The notes: generated from the letters alone by a model not told the origin. 13,057 nt of DNA from Nitrososphaerales archaeon (GCA_030043455.1 JASHXQ010000230.1:1-13057), one strand, 5' to 3'. Shown: positions 1-6,847, numbered from the stretch's first letter. Program-made: numbers and translations.

Positions 1-87
1 AAGGATGAAGCAATAAACGGTGTCGGCCAAGGGATCAGTTCGGAAGTTGATCATGAAAATCATCAAGGTTCTTCAATTCGGCCTTAA
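1..87 (+). CDS. possible C-terminal tail of a gene entering from the left edge
   Basis: The frame starting at base 1 is open for 28 codons and stops at TAA 85-87. It would encode a hydrophilic, acidic tail beginning KDEAINGVGQG and ending SSIRP. The composition looks more like a disordered protein end than the competing frame that starts at GTG 20. The piece is too short to assign to any family. If real, this is the 3' end of a gene lying mostly outside the window. If not, the stretch is simply intergenic. Confidence 0.3.
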   Translation, partial: KDEAINGVGQGISSEVDHENHQGSSIRP

Positions 88-346
88 CTCGAGTGTCACC
101 TTTCTGTTAATTGCAAATACCTTCGCAAAAGTAAAACACAATCAAAAGCAAACTCTTCGCTCTTCGAAAGAACCCATGACCTGCACTCAGCTGTTGACGA
201 GAATTTTGCCTCAGTCGCCTCTTCAGGATTTATTTCAAGTTTGGAGTTAGATTTGGATTCATAGACGTGGGCTAGCTCGTATTCGATCTAGTTCAACCAA
301 TTTATTTTGGGAACAAGCCAGGTGGAAACAAATTTGGTTTCCTGTC
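88..346. other. AT-rich stretch with no convincing gene
   Basis: I see no supported coding region, tRNA or rRNA here. Open frames across it are short and their translations lack protein-like composition. The only structure noticed is a small inverted repeat, GGAAAC (324-329) and GTTTCC (337-342), separated by 7 bases. It is not followed by a T-run on either side, so I do not call it a terminator. Confidence 0.5.
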
Positions 347-717
347 TTACCCCGGCTCTTTGCATAACCCCCGCGAGGAGCGTGCGAGAGTGTTTCCCCC
401 GCTCTCACATGTCCAGTCGTAGAAATGGGCGATCCTCCGGGGAACCAGTGATCCGAGAGACTTCGCTGCAACAAGATCTCCCCGGAAATTACGGACGAAA
501 TTGGCAACCGACCAGTAGAGCAATCCTCGGGTTTTGCACTCCTCCAGGAGGTACTGCAAAGTGCTTCCACGATTCGTCAACTACATCGACAATTTCTTTA
601 GTTGTCAATTCGTGTCAGTCGACTCCGCGAAAGATCCTTCTATTCCGATTGATTAGGAATTCACCAAATGTTTTAAGCCGTTTTCTGCGGGTGCCGGGTT
701 TTATTCCAAGGATTTCG
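347..717 (-). pseudogene. decayed small gene, family unknown
   Basis: Read leftwards from about 717, one minus-strand frame gives a protein-like sequence starting EILGIKPGTRRKRLK. It is broken by a single TGA (618-616) and resumes as HELTTKEIVDVVDESWK. Near position 566-570 the protein-like signal moves to another frame by one base and continues as TLQYLLEECKTRGLLYW, then a basic stretch with VPRRIAHFYDW, ending at TAA 349-347. The joined product would be about 120 residues, basic and helical, which resembles a small DNA-binding protein. I do not recognise the family. One stop plus one frameshift in a coherent sequence suggests an inactivated gene divergent from the cyclase. A chance reading, or sequencing errors in an intact gene, remain possible. 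Confidence 0.35.
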
Positions 718-727
718 AATCATTAAT

Positions 728-1552
728 TTGTCTGAAACTATCCAAACAACCGAGAATTTCGTAAGCCAACTGATCTATTCGAAGGTCTACGATCTGGGGC
801 AGCCCTACTGGTGGGGGATGCCGGTACATCCAGCAGATCCACCCTTTCTGATCTATCTTTACCGGTATCACGAGCACACAAAGAATCTCTTCGAGACAAT
901 CGCGCCTGGACTGGGGTTTGCAGATTCTTTAGAGCTAATAACAACCAGCATGCATTCCGGAACTCATCTGGACGCACTCTGTCACATGTCCAAAGATGGG
1001 AAGCTCTTCGGTGGGGTTAGTGCCGCCGAGCTGGAATCGCATGTGGGGTATTCAAAGATGAGTGTCGCAGAAATCCCTCCGCTGGTAAAGAGGGCTGTAC
1101 TCCTCGATTTTCCAAGATATAAGAATCTGGATATTTTGCCCGAGAGATATGAGATAACCCCAGAGGACGTTGATGGCGCCCTAAAAGCTGAAGGTGTCGA
1201 GATAAAGAAAGGTGACGCGGTCCTCGTCCGGACTGGTTATTCCAGATTCTTGACCACGGACGCGGACGCGTATTTGCACAAATTCGCGGGGATGACAGCT
1301 TCCTCTGCGAGGCATCTTGCATCGAAGAAGATTTCGTTGGCTTGTTCTGACAACCTAGCTTTCGGCGTTCCCAAGCCATTCGAACTGCACCAAGCCTTTC
1401 TGGTCGAAAATGGCATTTTCATGATCAAGAGTCTGAATTTAGAGCAACTTGCCCAAGACGGCGTGTACGTCTCTGCTCTGATCGTATTACCCCTGAAAGT
1501 TAGAGGTGCGACAGGCTCATTGGTCCGGCCCGTAGCACTTGTACCGTCCTAG
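728..1552 (+). CDS. cyclase / kynurenine formamidase family metal-dependent hydrolase
   Basis: This 274-residue protein belongs to the cyclase family (PF04199; KynB, isatin hydrolase and relatives), soluble metal enzymes that hydrolyse amide or lactam-type bonds. The signature HSGTHLDALCH is at residues 76-86 and supplies the His/Asp/His ligands H76, H80, D82 and H86. Other family features are the start YDLGQPYWWGMPVHP (21-35), VRTGYSRF (168-175) and the late His at H222. The usual acidic ligand about 13 residues after that His (I-x-E-N-L in relatives) reads K235 here (MIKSLNL), which is unusual. Length is normal for the broader family. The start is TTG 728, with AAGGA at 708-712, a long spacing, so the start is likely but not certain. 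It is the first gene of a plus-strand set with two M20 hydrolases. The substrate cannot be read from sequence; formamide, cyclic imide or isatin-like compounds are candidates. Confidence 0.85.
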   Translation: MSETIQTTENFVSQLIYSKVYDLGQPYWWGMPVHPADPPFLIYLYRYHEHTKNLFETIAPGLGFADSLELITTSMHSGTHLDALCHMSKDGKLFGGVSAAELESHVGYSKMSVAEIPPLVKRAVLLDFPRYKNLDILPERYEITPEDVDGALKAEGVEIKKGDAVLVRTGYSRFLTTDADAYLHKFAGMTASSARHLASKKISLACSDNLAFGVPKPFELHQAFLVENGIFMIKSLNLEQLAQDGVYVSALIVLPLKVRGATGSLVRPVALVPS

Positions 1553-1569
1553 GTCAATCCTATTTTTCC

Positions 1570-1577
1570 AAGGAAAG
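1570..1577 (+). promoter_or_regulatory. ribosome binding site for the first M20 gene
   Basis: The purine-rich AAGGAAAG lies 10 bases before ATG 1588. It supports that start over the nearer ATG at 1581, which is in a different frame and soon hits a stop. Confidence 0.6.
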
Positions 1578-1587
1578 CTAATGTCAT

Positions 1588-2856
1588 ATGGAATCAAACA
1601 CTCTCAAAGCTTTCGATGCTCAGAAACTTGCTCAGGATGCTCTCGACCTGGTAAACGTCAACAGTCCGACTGGAAAAGAGGGTGAGGTGGCTGACCTTTA
1701 CGCCTCCATGCTTCGTGCTCTGGGGATGAAAGTTGTTTTGCAGGAAGTCGAGGCAGGGAGGCGGAATGTGCTTGCAACTCTTCGAGGTGAAGATCCGGAA
1801 GCCGCCACTTTGATGTTCAATGGACATCTGGACACATCTTTCGCGGCCGATGAGAATCTGGAAATCCTCCACTCTATTTCTCCAATATACCGTCCTGGCC
1901 CGCCTTGGGGAAGGATCGAGGGCGACTGGCTCTACGGCATGGGAGCTTTCAATATGAAGTCAGCTCTTGCCGCTTACGTCGCGGCTGTTCGAACACTCCA
2001 AGATTCGGGGGAGAAGATCCAAGGTGACATCGTGATCGCTGGGGTTATCGGAGAAATCGAAAAGACGGAGATTGACGGCTATCAGGGACCGCAATATCGA
2101 GGATACGGTCACGGGACTGCGTACCTTGTGTCTCACGGTGGGACTGCGGACGTCGCAATTCTAGGCGAGCCTACAGGGCTCAGACTGATGTGTGCTCACA
2201 GCGGCAGCTGCTGGTTCAAGATTAGTCTGCAAGGAACGTTGGTGCACACCGGACACGCCGGTGGCACAAGGAATGTCATTGTGCAGATGAATCGTATTAT
2301 TTCTGCGGTGTTGGCGTGGATCCCGGATTATCAGGCACGGTTCAGCTTCATGGGATCGAAGCCCACTGTGAATATTGGATCAATCGAGGGTGGCTGGCCT
2401 TGGCGCGCCTCGCGCACTCCGGGATTTTGCAACCTGTACGTCGATGTAAGATTCCCACCCCGATTTCATCCGTTGGATATACGGAACGAGCTCAGGCGCG
2501 TACTGGATAATTTGAAAGATAAAGAGGGAATCGACGCCGATCTTGAAATCTATCTTACAGACGAATGGTCGCAGGTCTCGGAAGAGGAATATATTTCCCG
2601 ATCGGTAAGGAAAGCGCACGAGAGTGTCTTTCACAATCCGGTCGAAACAGTCTATTTTTCCTGGTCCTCCGACGCGAACATACTCACACGTCATGGAATC
2701 GTTGCCGTCAACTACGGCCCTTCTGGCGGTCAGGGTAAGGAAACTAGGGGAACGATGTATCTTCCCAATCTGGCAAATTGTGCCAGAGTCTACACTCTCG
2801 CAGCAACCGATATTTGCTCTAAATCGAGGACCGAAGTTCGTAATGGTGTAAAGTGA
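1588..2856 (+). CDS. M20 family peptidase/deacylase (ArgE/DapE-like) with altered metal site
   Basis: This 422-residue protein has the M20 two-domain layout: a catalytic domain split around an inserted dimerisation domain (about 205-320). The first metal motif is intact, NGHLDTS with H80 and D82. The next motif reads YGMGAFNMKSALAAY (116-130), where relatives carry Asp as the bridging ligand, so N122 replaces it. The Glu pair appears as GEIEKT (155-160) rather than adjacent EE, and ILGEPTG (191-197) provides the third acidic position. The C-terminal His of the usual GPG...AH motif is not visible: the segment reads YGPSGGQGKETRG and then LPNLANCARVY. H220 in LVHTGH fits the dimer-domain His. 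It is therefore a divergent M20 subfamily member, a probable amidohydrolase or deacylase acting on an N-acyl amino acid or similar compound. It sits 35 bases after the cyclase and its stop overlaps the next M20 gene, indicating one operon. Confidence 0.82.
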   Translation: MESNTLKAFDAQKLAQDALDLVNVNSPTGKEGEVADLYASMLRALGMKVVLQEVEAGRRNVLATLRGEDPEAATLMFNGHLDTSFAADENLEILHSISPIYRPGPPWGRIEGDWLYGMGAFNMKSALAAYVAAVRTLQDSGEKIQGDIVIAGVIGEIEKTEIDGYQGPQYRGYGHGTAYLVSHGGTADVAILGEPTGLRLMCAHSGSCWFKISLQGTLVHTGHAGGTRNVIVQMNRIISAVLAWIPDYQARFSFMGSKPTVNIGSIEGGWPWRASRTPGFCNLYVDVRFPPRFHPLDIRNELRRVLDNLKDKEGIDADLEIYLTDEWSQVSEEEYISRSVRKAHESVFHNPVETVYFSWSSDANILTRHGIVAVNYGPSGGQGKETRGTMYLPNLANCARVYTLAATDICSKSRTEVRNGVK

Positions 2857-4229
2857 TCTTATTGCAAAAACCGTCCGAGGATATCGAAAATGCCTGGAGT
2901 TACGTCGATTCACATCGTGAATACTTCCTAGACGAGGTGAAAGAGCTCGTTGTTCAGCCGAGCATTTCTGCGGAGAATCTGGGTTTGAAGGAGACTGCGG
3001 AGCTCGTGAGGTCCAAGATGGCCGAGTTAGGGTTGGAGGCGACTTTGTTGCCGGTAGAAGGAGGCCCCGATGAGGTGTTTGGGGAATCGAAATCTACGCC
3101 GAACGCTAAAACTCTTGTTGTTTATAACCACTACGACGTTCAGCCAGTGGAACCTCTGGAAGAGTGGAAATCCGAACCTTTCAAACCCGAGGAGCGGGAT
3201 GGAAGACTCTATGGTAGAGGAGTGGGAGATGACAAAGGCGAGCTCGCCGCGAGGTTTTGCGCGATCAAATCGATCTTGGATACCGGAGGCGCTGTCAAGC
3301 CCAACATAAAATGGCTGGTTGAAGGCGAGGAAGAGGTGGGGAGCCCTCACTTACATTCCTTTGTATTGAAAAACAAGGCCCGGCTGAGGGGAGACGGCTG
3401 CTTGTGGGAGGGCGGAGACCGATCTCCCTCCGGCAGGTCCGAGGTGCATCTAGGCGTCAAGGGATTGCTTTACGTCGAGTTCCGGGTGAAGGTCGGTGAA
3501 AAAGACCAGCACTCACAGTACGGCGCGATCGCCCCAAATCCGGCATGGCGTTTGGTCAACCTCCTGAAGACAATTAAAGATGAAAATGGAAAGATCCTCG
3601 TAGACGGTTTTTACGACGACGTAGTCGACCCTACTCCCCAAGAGAAGAAATTCCTGAAGGAAAACGAGTTTTCGGTCAAGGGCCTCCAGAAAGAATTGCA
3701 AATCAAGTATCTTCTGGAGGGAAAAAATGATGTGGCAACTGTGACCAAACATTTGTTCAGTCCCACCGCGAATATCGCCGGGTTTGGCTCTGGATATCTT
3801 GGGAATGGTGCGAAGACGATCGTCCCGAAGGAAGCCTTCGTGAAAATGGATTTCCGGTTGGTGTCCAAGATGAGGGGGGCGGACATTGAAAGGAAGTTGA
3901 AAAAACACCTGCGCAAGAGTGGCTTCGAGGATGTCGACGTGACAGTTTATTCCAAGGAAGATCCGGCAAAGACTCCGCTGGAAAGCTACATCGCGAAAAC
4001 TCTGATCAGCTGCACGGAGATGGTGGAAAAAGAGAAACCCAATGTCTGGCCAACTGTCGCCGGAACTGGTCCCATGAGTCTCTTTACGCGGGAACTAAAA
4101 CTCCCAACGGCAATGGGGCTCGGAGTGAACTACCCCGGAGCTAGTTTCCACGCCCCGAACGAACACATTGTGATCGATTACTATTTGCGAGGAATAAAGC
4201 AGCTGATCTGCCTATTCGCCACGTTTTAA
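2853..4229 (+). CDS. M20 family dipeptidase (carnosinase/CP2-like)
   Basis: This 458-residue cytosolic metallopeptidase has every canonical M20 element: YNHYDVQPVEP (91-101, H93/D95), YGRGVGDDKGE (120-130, bridging D126), EGEEEVGS (157-164, catalytic and ligand Glu pair), LWEGGDRSPSG (184-194), the dimer-domain His in DQHSQYGA (H220), and FHAPNEH (432-438, metal ligand H433). The DVQPVEPLEEW pattern and length are typical of the CNDP/Sulfolobus CP2-like dipeptidase subgroup, which cleaves dipeptides and short peptides. The start is GTG 2853, inside the sequence GTGA that also holds the previous gene's TGA, so translation is probably coupled. GGTG a few bases upstream may assist. It is the last gene of the hydrolase cassette. 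In contrast to its neighbour its active site looks complete, so one of the pair may have diverged in substrate or function. Confidence 0.92.
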   Translation: MILLQKPSEDIENAWSYVDSHREYFLDEVKELVVQPSISAENLGLKETAELVRSKMAELGLEATLLPVEGGPDEVFGESKSTPNAKTLVVYNHYDVQPVEPLEEWKSEPFKPEERDGRLYGRGVGDDKGELAARFCAIKSILDTGGAVKPNIKWLVEGEEEVGSPHLHSFVLKNKARLRGDGCLWEGGDRSPSGRSEVHLGVKGLLYVEFRVKVGEKDQHSQYGAIAPNPAWRLVNLLKTIKDENGKILVDGFYDDVVDPTPQEKKFLKENEFSVKGLQKELQIKYLLEGKNDVATVTKHLFSPTANIAGFGSGYLGNGAKTIVPKEAFVKMDFRLVSKMRGADIERKLKKHLRKSGFEDVDVTVYSKEDPAKTPLESYIAKTLISCTEMVEKEKPNVWPTVAGTGPMSLFTRELKLPTAMGLGVNYPGASFHAPNEHIVIDYYLRGIKQLICLFATF

Positions 4230-4254
4230 TCTCAGAAAATCAAGAGCTAGTTGC

Positions 4255-4261
4255 GGGAGGT
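4255..4261 (+). promoter_or_regulatory. strong ribosome binding site for a 42-residue ORF
   Basis: GGGAGGT is the best Shine-Dalgarno match in this part of the window. It sits 10 bases before TTG 4272, and this spacing is the main argument that the tiny downstream ORF is translated. Confidence 0.6.
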
Positions 4262-4271
4262 AGTAACGCCA

Positions 4272-4400
4272 TTGCAAAAGAAAGAACATTTTTGCTCCAA
4301 CCCGGAACATGAAATGAAGTTTGCAGAAAGCACAGAAACTGGTCAACTATTCTGTACTATCTGCAAGGCTCCCTTCAAAGAGCAGCCGCAAGTCGCTTAG
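4272..4400 (+). CDS. 42-residue zinc-ribbon-like small protein
   Basis: A short frame from TTG 4272 to TAG 4398-4400 encodes 42 residues with two paired potential zinc-binding motifs: C8-x4-H13 (FCSNPEH) and C28-x2-C31 (LFCTICKAPF), followed by a polar tail. Two knuckles about 15 residues apart is a typical zinc-ribbon layout. A strong GGGAGGT site 10 bases upstream supports the start. It begins 42 bases after the M20 dipeptidase stop and could be the last cistron of that operon. Its stop overlaps the stop of the convergent AN1-type finger gene by four bases. The function is unknown; small ribbons of this kind usually bind nucleic acid or act in protein contacts. Confidence 0.65.
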   Translation: MQKKEHFCSNPEHEMKFAESTETGQLFCTICKAPFKEQPQVA

Positions 4401-4657
4401 CTTAGCGCCTGCAATAGTTCTTGATTGTACTGCATACTCGATGAGACGAGGCAACTATGCTCCGCGAGATGCAGGGCACACATGAACGAGCCGCAACCGC
4501 AGTAGTATCCGGCGAGCTCTTTAGAACCGTCGCACCGGAAACAGAAAATCGTCCGCCCCACGACTTTGATTCGTTGGCGGGTTTTAGGTTCCATCTCTTC
4601 AAAAAGATCCAGTTTTTTATCCTGAGCAACGTCAACGGCGTTAGAGCGCTTGGGCAT
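4397..4657 (-). CDS. AN1-type zinc finger protein
   Basis: This 86-residue protein has a Cys/His pattern close to the AN1 zinc finger: C39-x2-C42-x10-C53-x1-C55-x4-C60-x2-H63-x3-H67-x1-C69. The classical AN1 spacing has five residues between the two His, here three, so it is a variant. Eight ligands would bind two zinc ions in a cross-braced fold. The first 37 residues are charged (MPKRSNAVDVAQDKK) with no membrane segment. AN1 fingers occur in small archaeal proteins of unknown role and, in eukaryotes, in ubiquitin- and stress-linked proteins. The start is ATG 4657, with no clear ribosome binding site, so a leaderless transcript is possible. It is divergent from the HD-domain gene across a 139-base gap and convergent with the 42-residue ribbon ORF. 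Confidence 0.85.
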   Translation of the reverse strand: MPKRSNAVDVAQDKKLDLFEEMEPKTRQRIKVVGRTIFCFRCDGSKELAGYYCGCGSFMCALHLAEHSCLVSSSMQYNQELLQALS

Positions 4658-4759
4658 CGTCGAGCCGAGAAGTTATCTCATGTTGATTTCACGGAAAAGG
4701 TCAAAATTGTGCGCCTAACCACTCACAAAGGTTACACTAGGGCAATAGAAAGATAGATA

Positions 4760-4786
4760 GGAATCGGCTGGAATATAGGGGATTCC
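4760..4786. promoter_or_regulatory. inverted repeat before the HD-domain gene
   Basis: GGAATC (4760-4765) and GATTCC (4781-4786) form a 6-base inverted repeat with a 15-base gap, ending 10 bases before TTG 4797. It could be an operator or a weak hairpin around the translation start. It lies in the 139-base divergent region between the AN1 finger gene and the HD gene, where I could not pick a convincing TATA box. Short repeats of this size can occur by chance. Confidence 0.25.
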
Positions 4787-4796
4787 GAGAAGTCTA

Positions 4797-6176
4797 TTGG
4801 TGGCTCGCCGGAAGGGATCCGTTGGTCGCTCCCGGAGGGCTGCGCTTAGGCGTCCCGACTCCATTGCAGAAATCCGCGATCCCATTCACGGGTACATCTA
4901 TACGAATTCTCTGGAAAGGCGGCTAATCGATACTGCCACATTCCAGCGGCTACGCAGGATAAGGCAGCTAGCCGGGTGCCATCTGGTATACCCCGGTGGT
5001 CAGCACTCTCGTTTTGAGCATGTCATCGGTTGCATGTTCTTGGCTGGACGGGTAGGGACGGTTTTGGAATCCCGAAAAATGGGCTTTGGAGAGAGTGATA
5101 CCGCCGATCTGCGGGTTTCAGCCTTATTGCACGATATCGGCCATGGCCCCTTCAGTCACATGTTTGAGGAAGTGCTTGCTGAGAAGACCGACGTCACCCA
5201 TGAAGACATGAGCCAACGGATCATTCGCGAAACTGAGATTGGTGAGATCTTGGCATCCCATTCTTTTTCCAAAGGTGAAATCAGCGAGCTGGCGGTGGGC
5301 AAATCACGAAAAAAAGAGAGATTCATGAACGACGTCATCGGAGGTGGGTTATCCGTCGACATAATGGATTACTTGCTTCGTGACTCGTACTTTACCGGAG
5401 TCGAATATGGTAAAGTCGATGTACATAGGATAATCAATTCGTTTCAAGTAGTGGGGGAAGCTCTCGCGATTTCACAAGCAGCCGTTTTCGCTTTCGAAGC
5501 CCTCATGATTTCTCGATACGAAATGTTCCGGGCGGTATATTTTCACAGAACTGTTAGGGCAGCCGAGCTGATGTTAATCAAATCCATGAGTCTCGCAGAC
5601 AAAGCCCTGAGTTTAACAGATCTATCTCTCCCCAATTATCTGTCGCTGACGGACGAAATCACTCTCCAGCGGATCATTGAACTCGAGCCAGGCAACGACA
5701 AAGAGTTGCAACTCGCCAAGAAACTGGCCATTGACTATCAGCGCCGGCGGCTGGTAAAGTGCGTCTTTGAGCAGACTGTGCAAATGCGTGACAGTTTTCT
5801 TAACTCCCTTTTCAACCACAGAGGGTTTCGCGAAAATCTGGAAGCTCAGATTGCCGATAAAGCTAAAGTCGATGTGAGTAATGTATGGGTGGACGTCCCA
5901 ACAGCTCCCTCAGTGCCTGTCTCATCAGAGAGTGAGTCTTTCAAGGATATCACAGTGGTTCGAAGCGGGTACGAAAATGAAAGAATTACAAGAGAGCGAA
6001 ACCTCGAGGATTGGGCCTATCATTTAGGAATCAACGATCTGCCTCTGATCGGAACCATTGCCGGATACATGGATATTCTGAGAGTCTATACTATACCGGA
6101 GAATAGGAAAAAGGTGAGGCGAGCTGCGGAGACTGTCTTGATGAAAGAAGGGTACGTCGGCCGGGTCTCCATGTGA
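4797..6176 (+). CDS. HD-domain phosphohydrolase (SAMHD1/COG1078-like)
   Basis: This 459-residue protein of the HD superfamily is most like the COG1078 group that includes SAMHD1 and bacterial dNTP triphosphohydrolases. It begins the family core with IRDPIHGYIYTNSLERRLID (26-45) and RLRRIRQLAGCHLVYPG (51-67). The metal set is visible: His in GQHSRFEH (H70, H75), the HD pair in LLHDIGHGPFSH (H112/D113, also H116 and H121), and the late Asp in SVDIMDYLLRDSYFTGV (D188, D191). The long helical C-terminal half is normal for the family. Expected chemistry is metal-dependent phosphate-ester hydrolysis, possibly of dNTPs, but the nucleotide specificity cannot be read. The start is TTG 4797, with GTG 4800 one codon later as an alternative. 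GGGGA at 4778-4782 is a rather distant ribosome binding site. The stop overlaps a GTG that may start a small membrane protein. Confidence 0.88.
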   Translation: MVARRKGSVGRSRRAALRRPDSIAEIRDPIHGYIYTNSLERRLIDTATFQRLRRIRQLAGCHLVYPGGQHSRFEHVIGCMFLAGRVGTVLESRKMGFGESDTADLRVSALLHDIGHGPFSHMFEEVLAEKTDVTHEDMSQRIIRETEIGEILASHSFSKGEISELAVGKSRKKERFMNDVIGGGLSVDIMDYLLRDSYFTGVEYGKVDVHRIINSFQVVGEALAISQAAVFAFEALMISRYEMFRAVYFHRTVRAAELMLIKSMSLADKALSLTDLSLPNYLSLTDEITLQRIIELEPGNDKELQLAKKLAIDYQRRRLVKCVFEQTVQMRDSFLNSLFNHRGFRENLEAQIADKAKVDVSNVWVDVPTAPSVPVSSESESFKDITVVRSGYENERITRERNLEDWAYHLGINDLPLIGTIAGYMDILRVYTIPENRKKVRRAAETVLMKEGYVGRVSM

Positions 6177-6511
6177 CTCCGCCATTCCGGGCCGTGCATG
6201 GCCTGCTACGCAACCCTTTTGAAGGGTTGCAAAAATGGGGTTCGGAAACGGTCATACCTGTCTTGTCAGGATCGAGTGCACCAAATCGCAAACAAATGGC
6301 TCGGGTATTGGTAATAATTTCAACGGGGATTTTCATTCTCGCAGTGCTTTTCTCCATGATCCGTGGCATCGGGTTTTTCGTGTCGCTGGGGTTAGTAATT
6401 GCTGGATGCTTTTCCATGATTACAGGTGGGATCCTTCGTGAGACCACAAAGGACGGTTCCCCGACAGGGCAAAATGTCGGTCTACAAGATACCGACGATA
6501 TCTACGCTTAA
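6173..6511 (+). CDS. small two-helix membrane protein coupled to the HD gene
   Basis: GTG 6173 overlaps the HD gene's TGA (6174-6176), opening a 112-residue frame. Two hydrophobic segments stand out: VLVIISTGIFILAVLFSMI (about 45-63) and IGFFVSLGLVIAGCFSMI (about 66-83), followed by a polar, acidic tail ending DTDDIYA. The first 41 residues are not membrane-like and include a perfect DNA hairpin (6210-6230), so translation may instead begin at ATG 6296. That start would give a 71-residue protein, beginning MARVLVIIS, that is almost all membrane hairpin plus tail. No family is recognised. The position suggests co-expression with the phosphohydrolase, perhaps as a membrane anchor, which is inference. 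The stop overlaps the stop of the convergent gene (6508-6511). Confidence 0.55.
   Translation: MTPPFRAVHGLLRNPFEGLQKWGSETVIPVLSGSSAPNRKQMARVLVIISTGIFILAVLFSMIRGIGFFVSLGLVIAGCFSMITGGILRETTKDGSPTGQNVGLQDTDDIYA
6210..6230 (+). repeat. perfect 9-base inverted repeat (hairpin)
   Basis: GCAACCCTT (6210-6218), loop TTG, then AAGGGTTGC (6222-6230) form a perfect stem 34 bases after the HD gene's stop. It is followed by AAAAA, not T, on the plus strand, so it is not a standard terminator. If the downstream membrane protein starts at ATG 6296, the hairpin lies in the intercistronic leader and could affect RNA stability or processing. Confidence 0.55.
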
Positions 6512-6804
6512 ACGGTTTCCAAGAGTTTCAGGAATTCTTCATAGGGAATTCCTACAAGTTCTTCGAATTTTTCTTTAACGTGAACTGCGCGTGCAGTGGA
6601 CGCAGGACCACCCTTTCTTTCCAATTTGGCAAGGAATCCGGACAATATTAGTGCATTCTGGACCTTTTCCTCGGAACCCAGACATGTTATGAGGTTCTGG
6701 AGGATCCGGGCATCTTGACCGTCCCCATAAACTACTATGCTCCCCGGTTTGTTAGACCTGAAAGAAATGTCGAGCATGTTGCAGGGCCGAGGGTTGATGA
6801 TCAA
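6508..6804 (-). CDS. 98-residue protein of unknown function
   Basis: This frame runs from TTG 6804 to TAA 6510-6508. A GGCAGGT site (6817-6811) six bases before the TTG supports that start; ATG 6777 (MLDISFRS) is the alternative. The frame is also open further upstream but without a start codon. The sequence is soluble and mixed alpha/beta, with a strand-turn segment SIVVYGDGQD (about 22-31), helical LITCLGSEEKVQNALILSGF (38-57), a basic loop and a C-terminal helix ending EEFLKLLETV. I do not recognise a domain. It follows the 130-residue gene by 43 bases on the same strand and is probably co-transcribed with it. It shares overlapping stop codons with the convergent membrane-protein gene. Confidence 0.6.
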   Translation of the reverse strand: MIINPRPCNMLDISFRSNKPGSIVVYGDGQDARILQNLITCLGSEEKVQNALILSGFLAKLERKGGPASTARAVHVKEKFEELVGIPYEEFLKLLETV

Positions 6805-6847
6805 ATATATACCTGCCGAATTTGCGGCGGCTAAAGATCGTGCGAAT

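Noticed and set aside
20..250. 76-residue plus-strand frame starting at GTG 20
   Set aside because: The translation lacks protein-like composition, no ribosome binding site is seen, and it competes with a more plausible C-terminal tail in frame 1.
307..726. 139-residue plus-strand frame ending just before the cyclase
   Set aside because: Rich in Ser, Arg, Pro and Thr without hydrophobic periodicity; looks like the complement of the decayed minus-strand gene.
4457..4756. 99-residue plus-strand frame
   Set aside because: It lies opposite the AN1-type finger gene, whose spaced Cys/His ligands make the minus strand the real coding strand.
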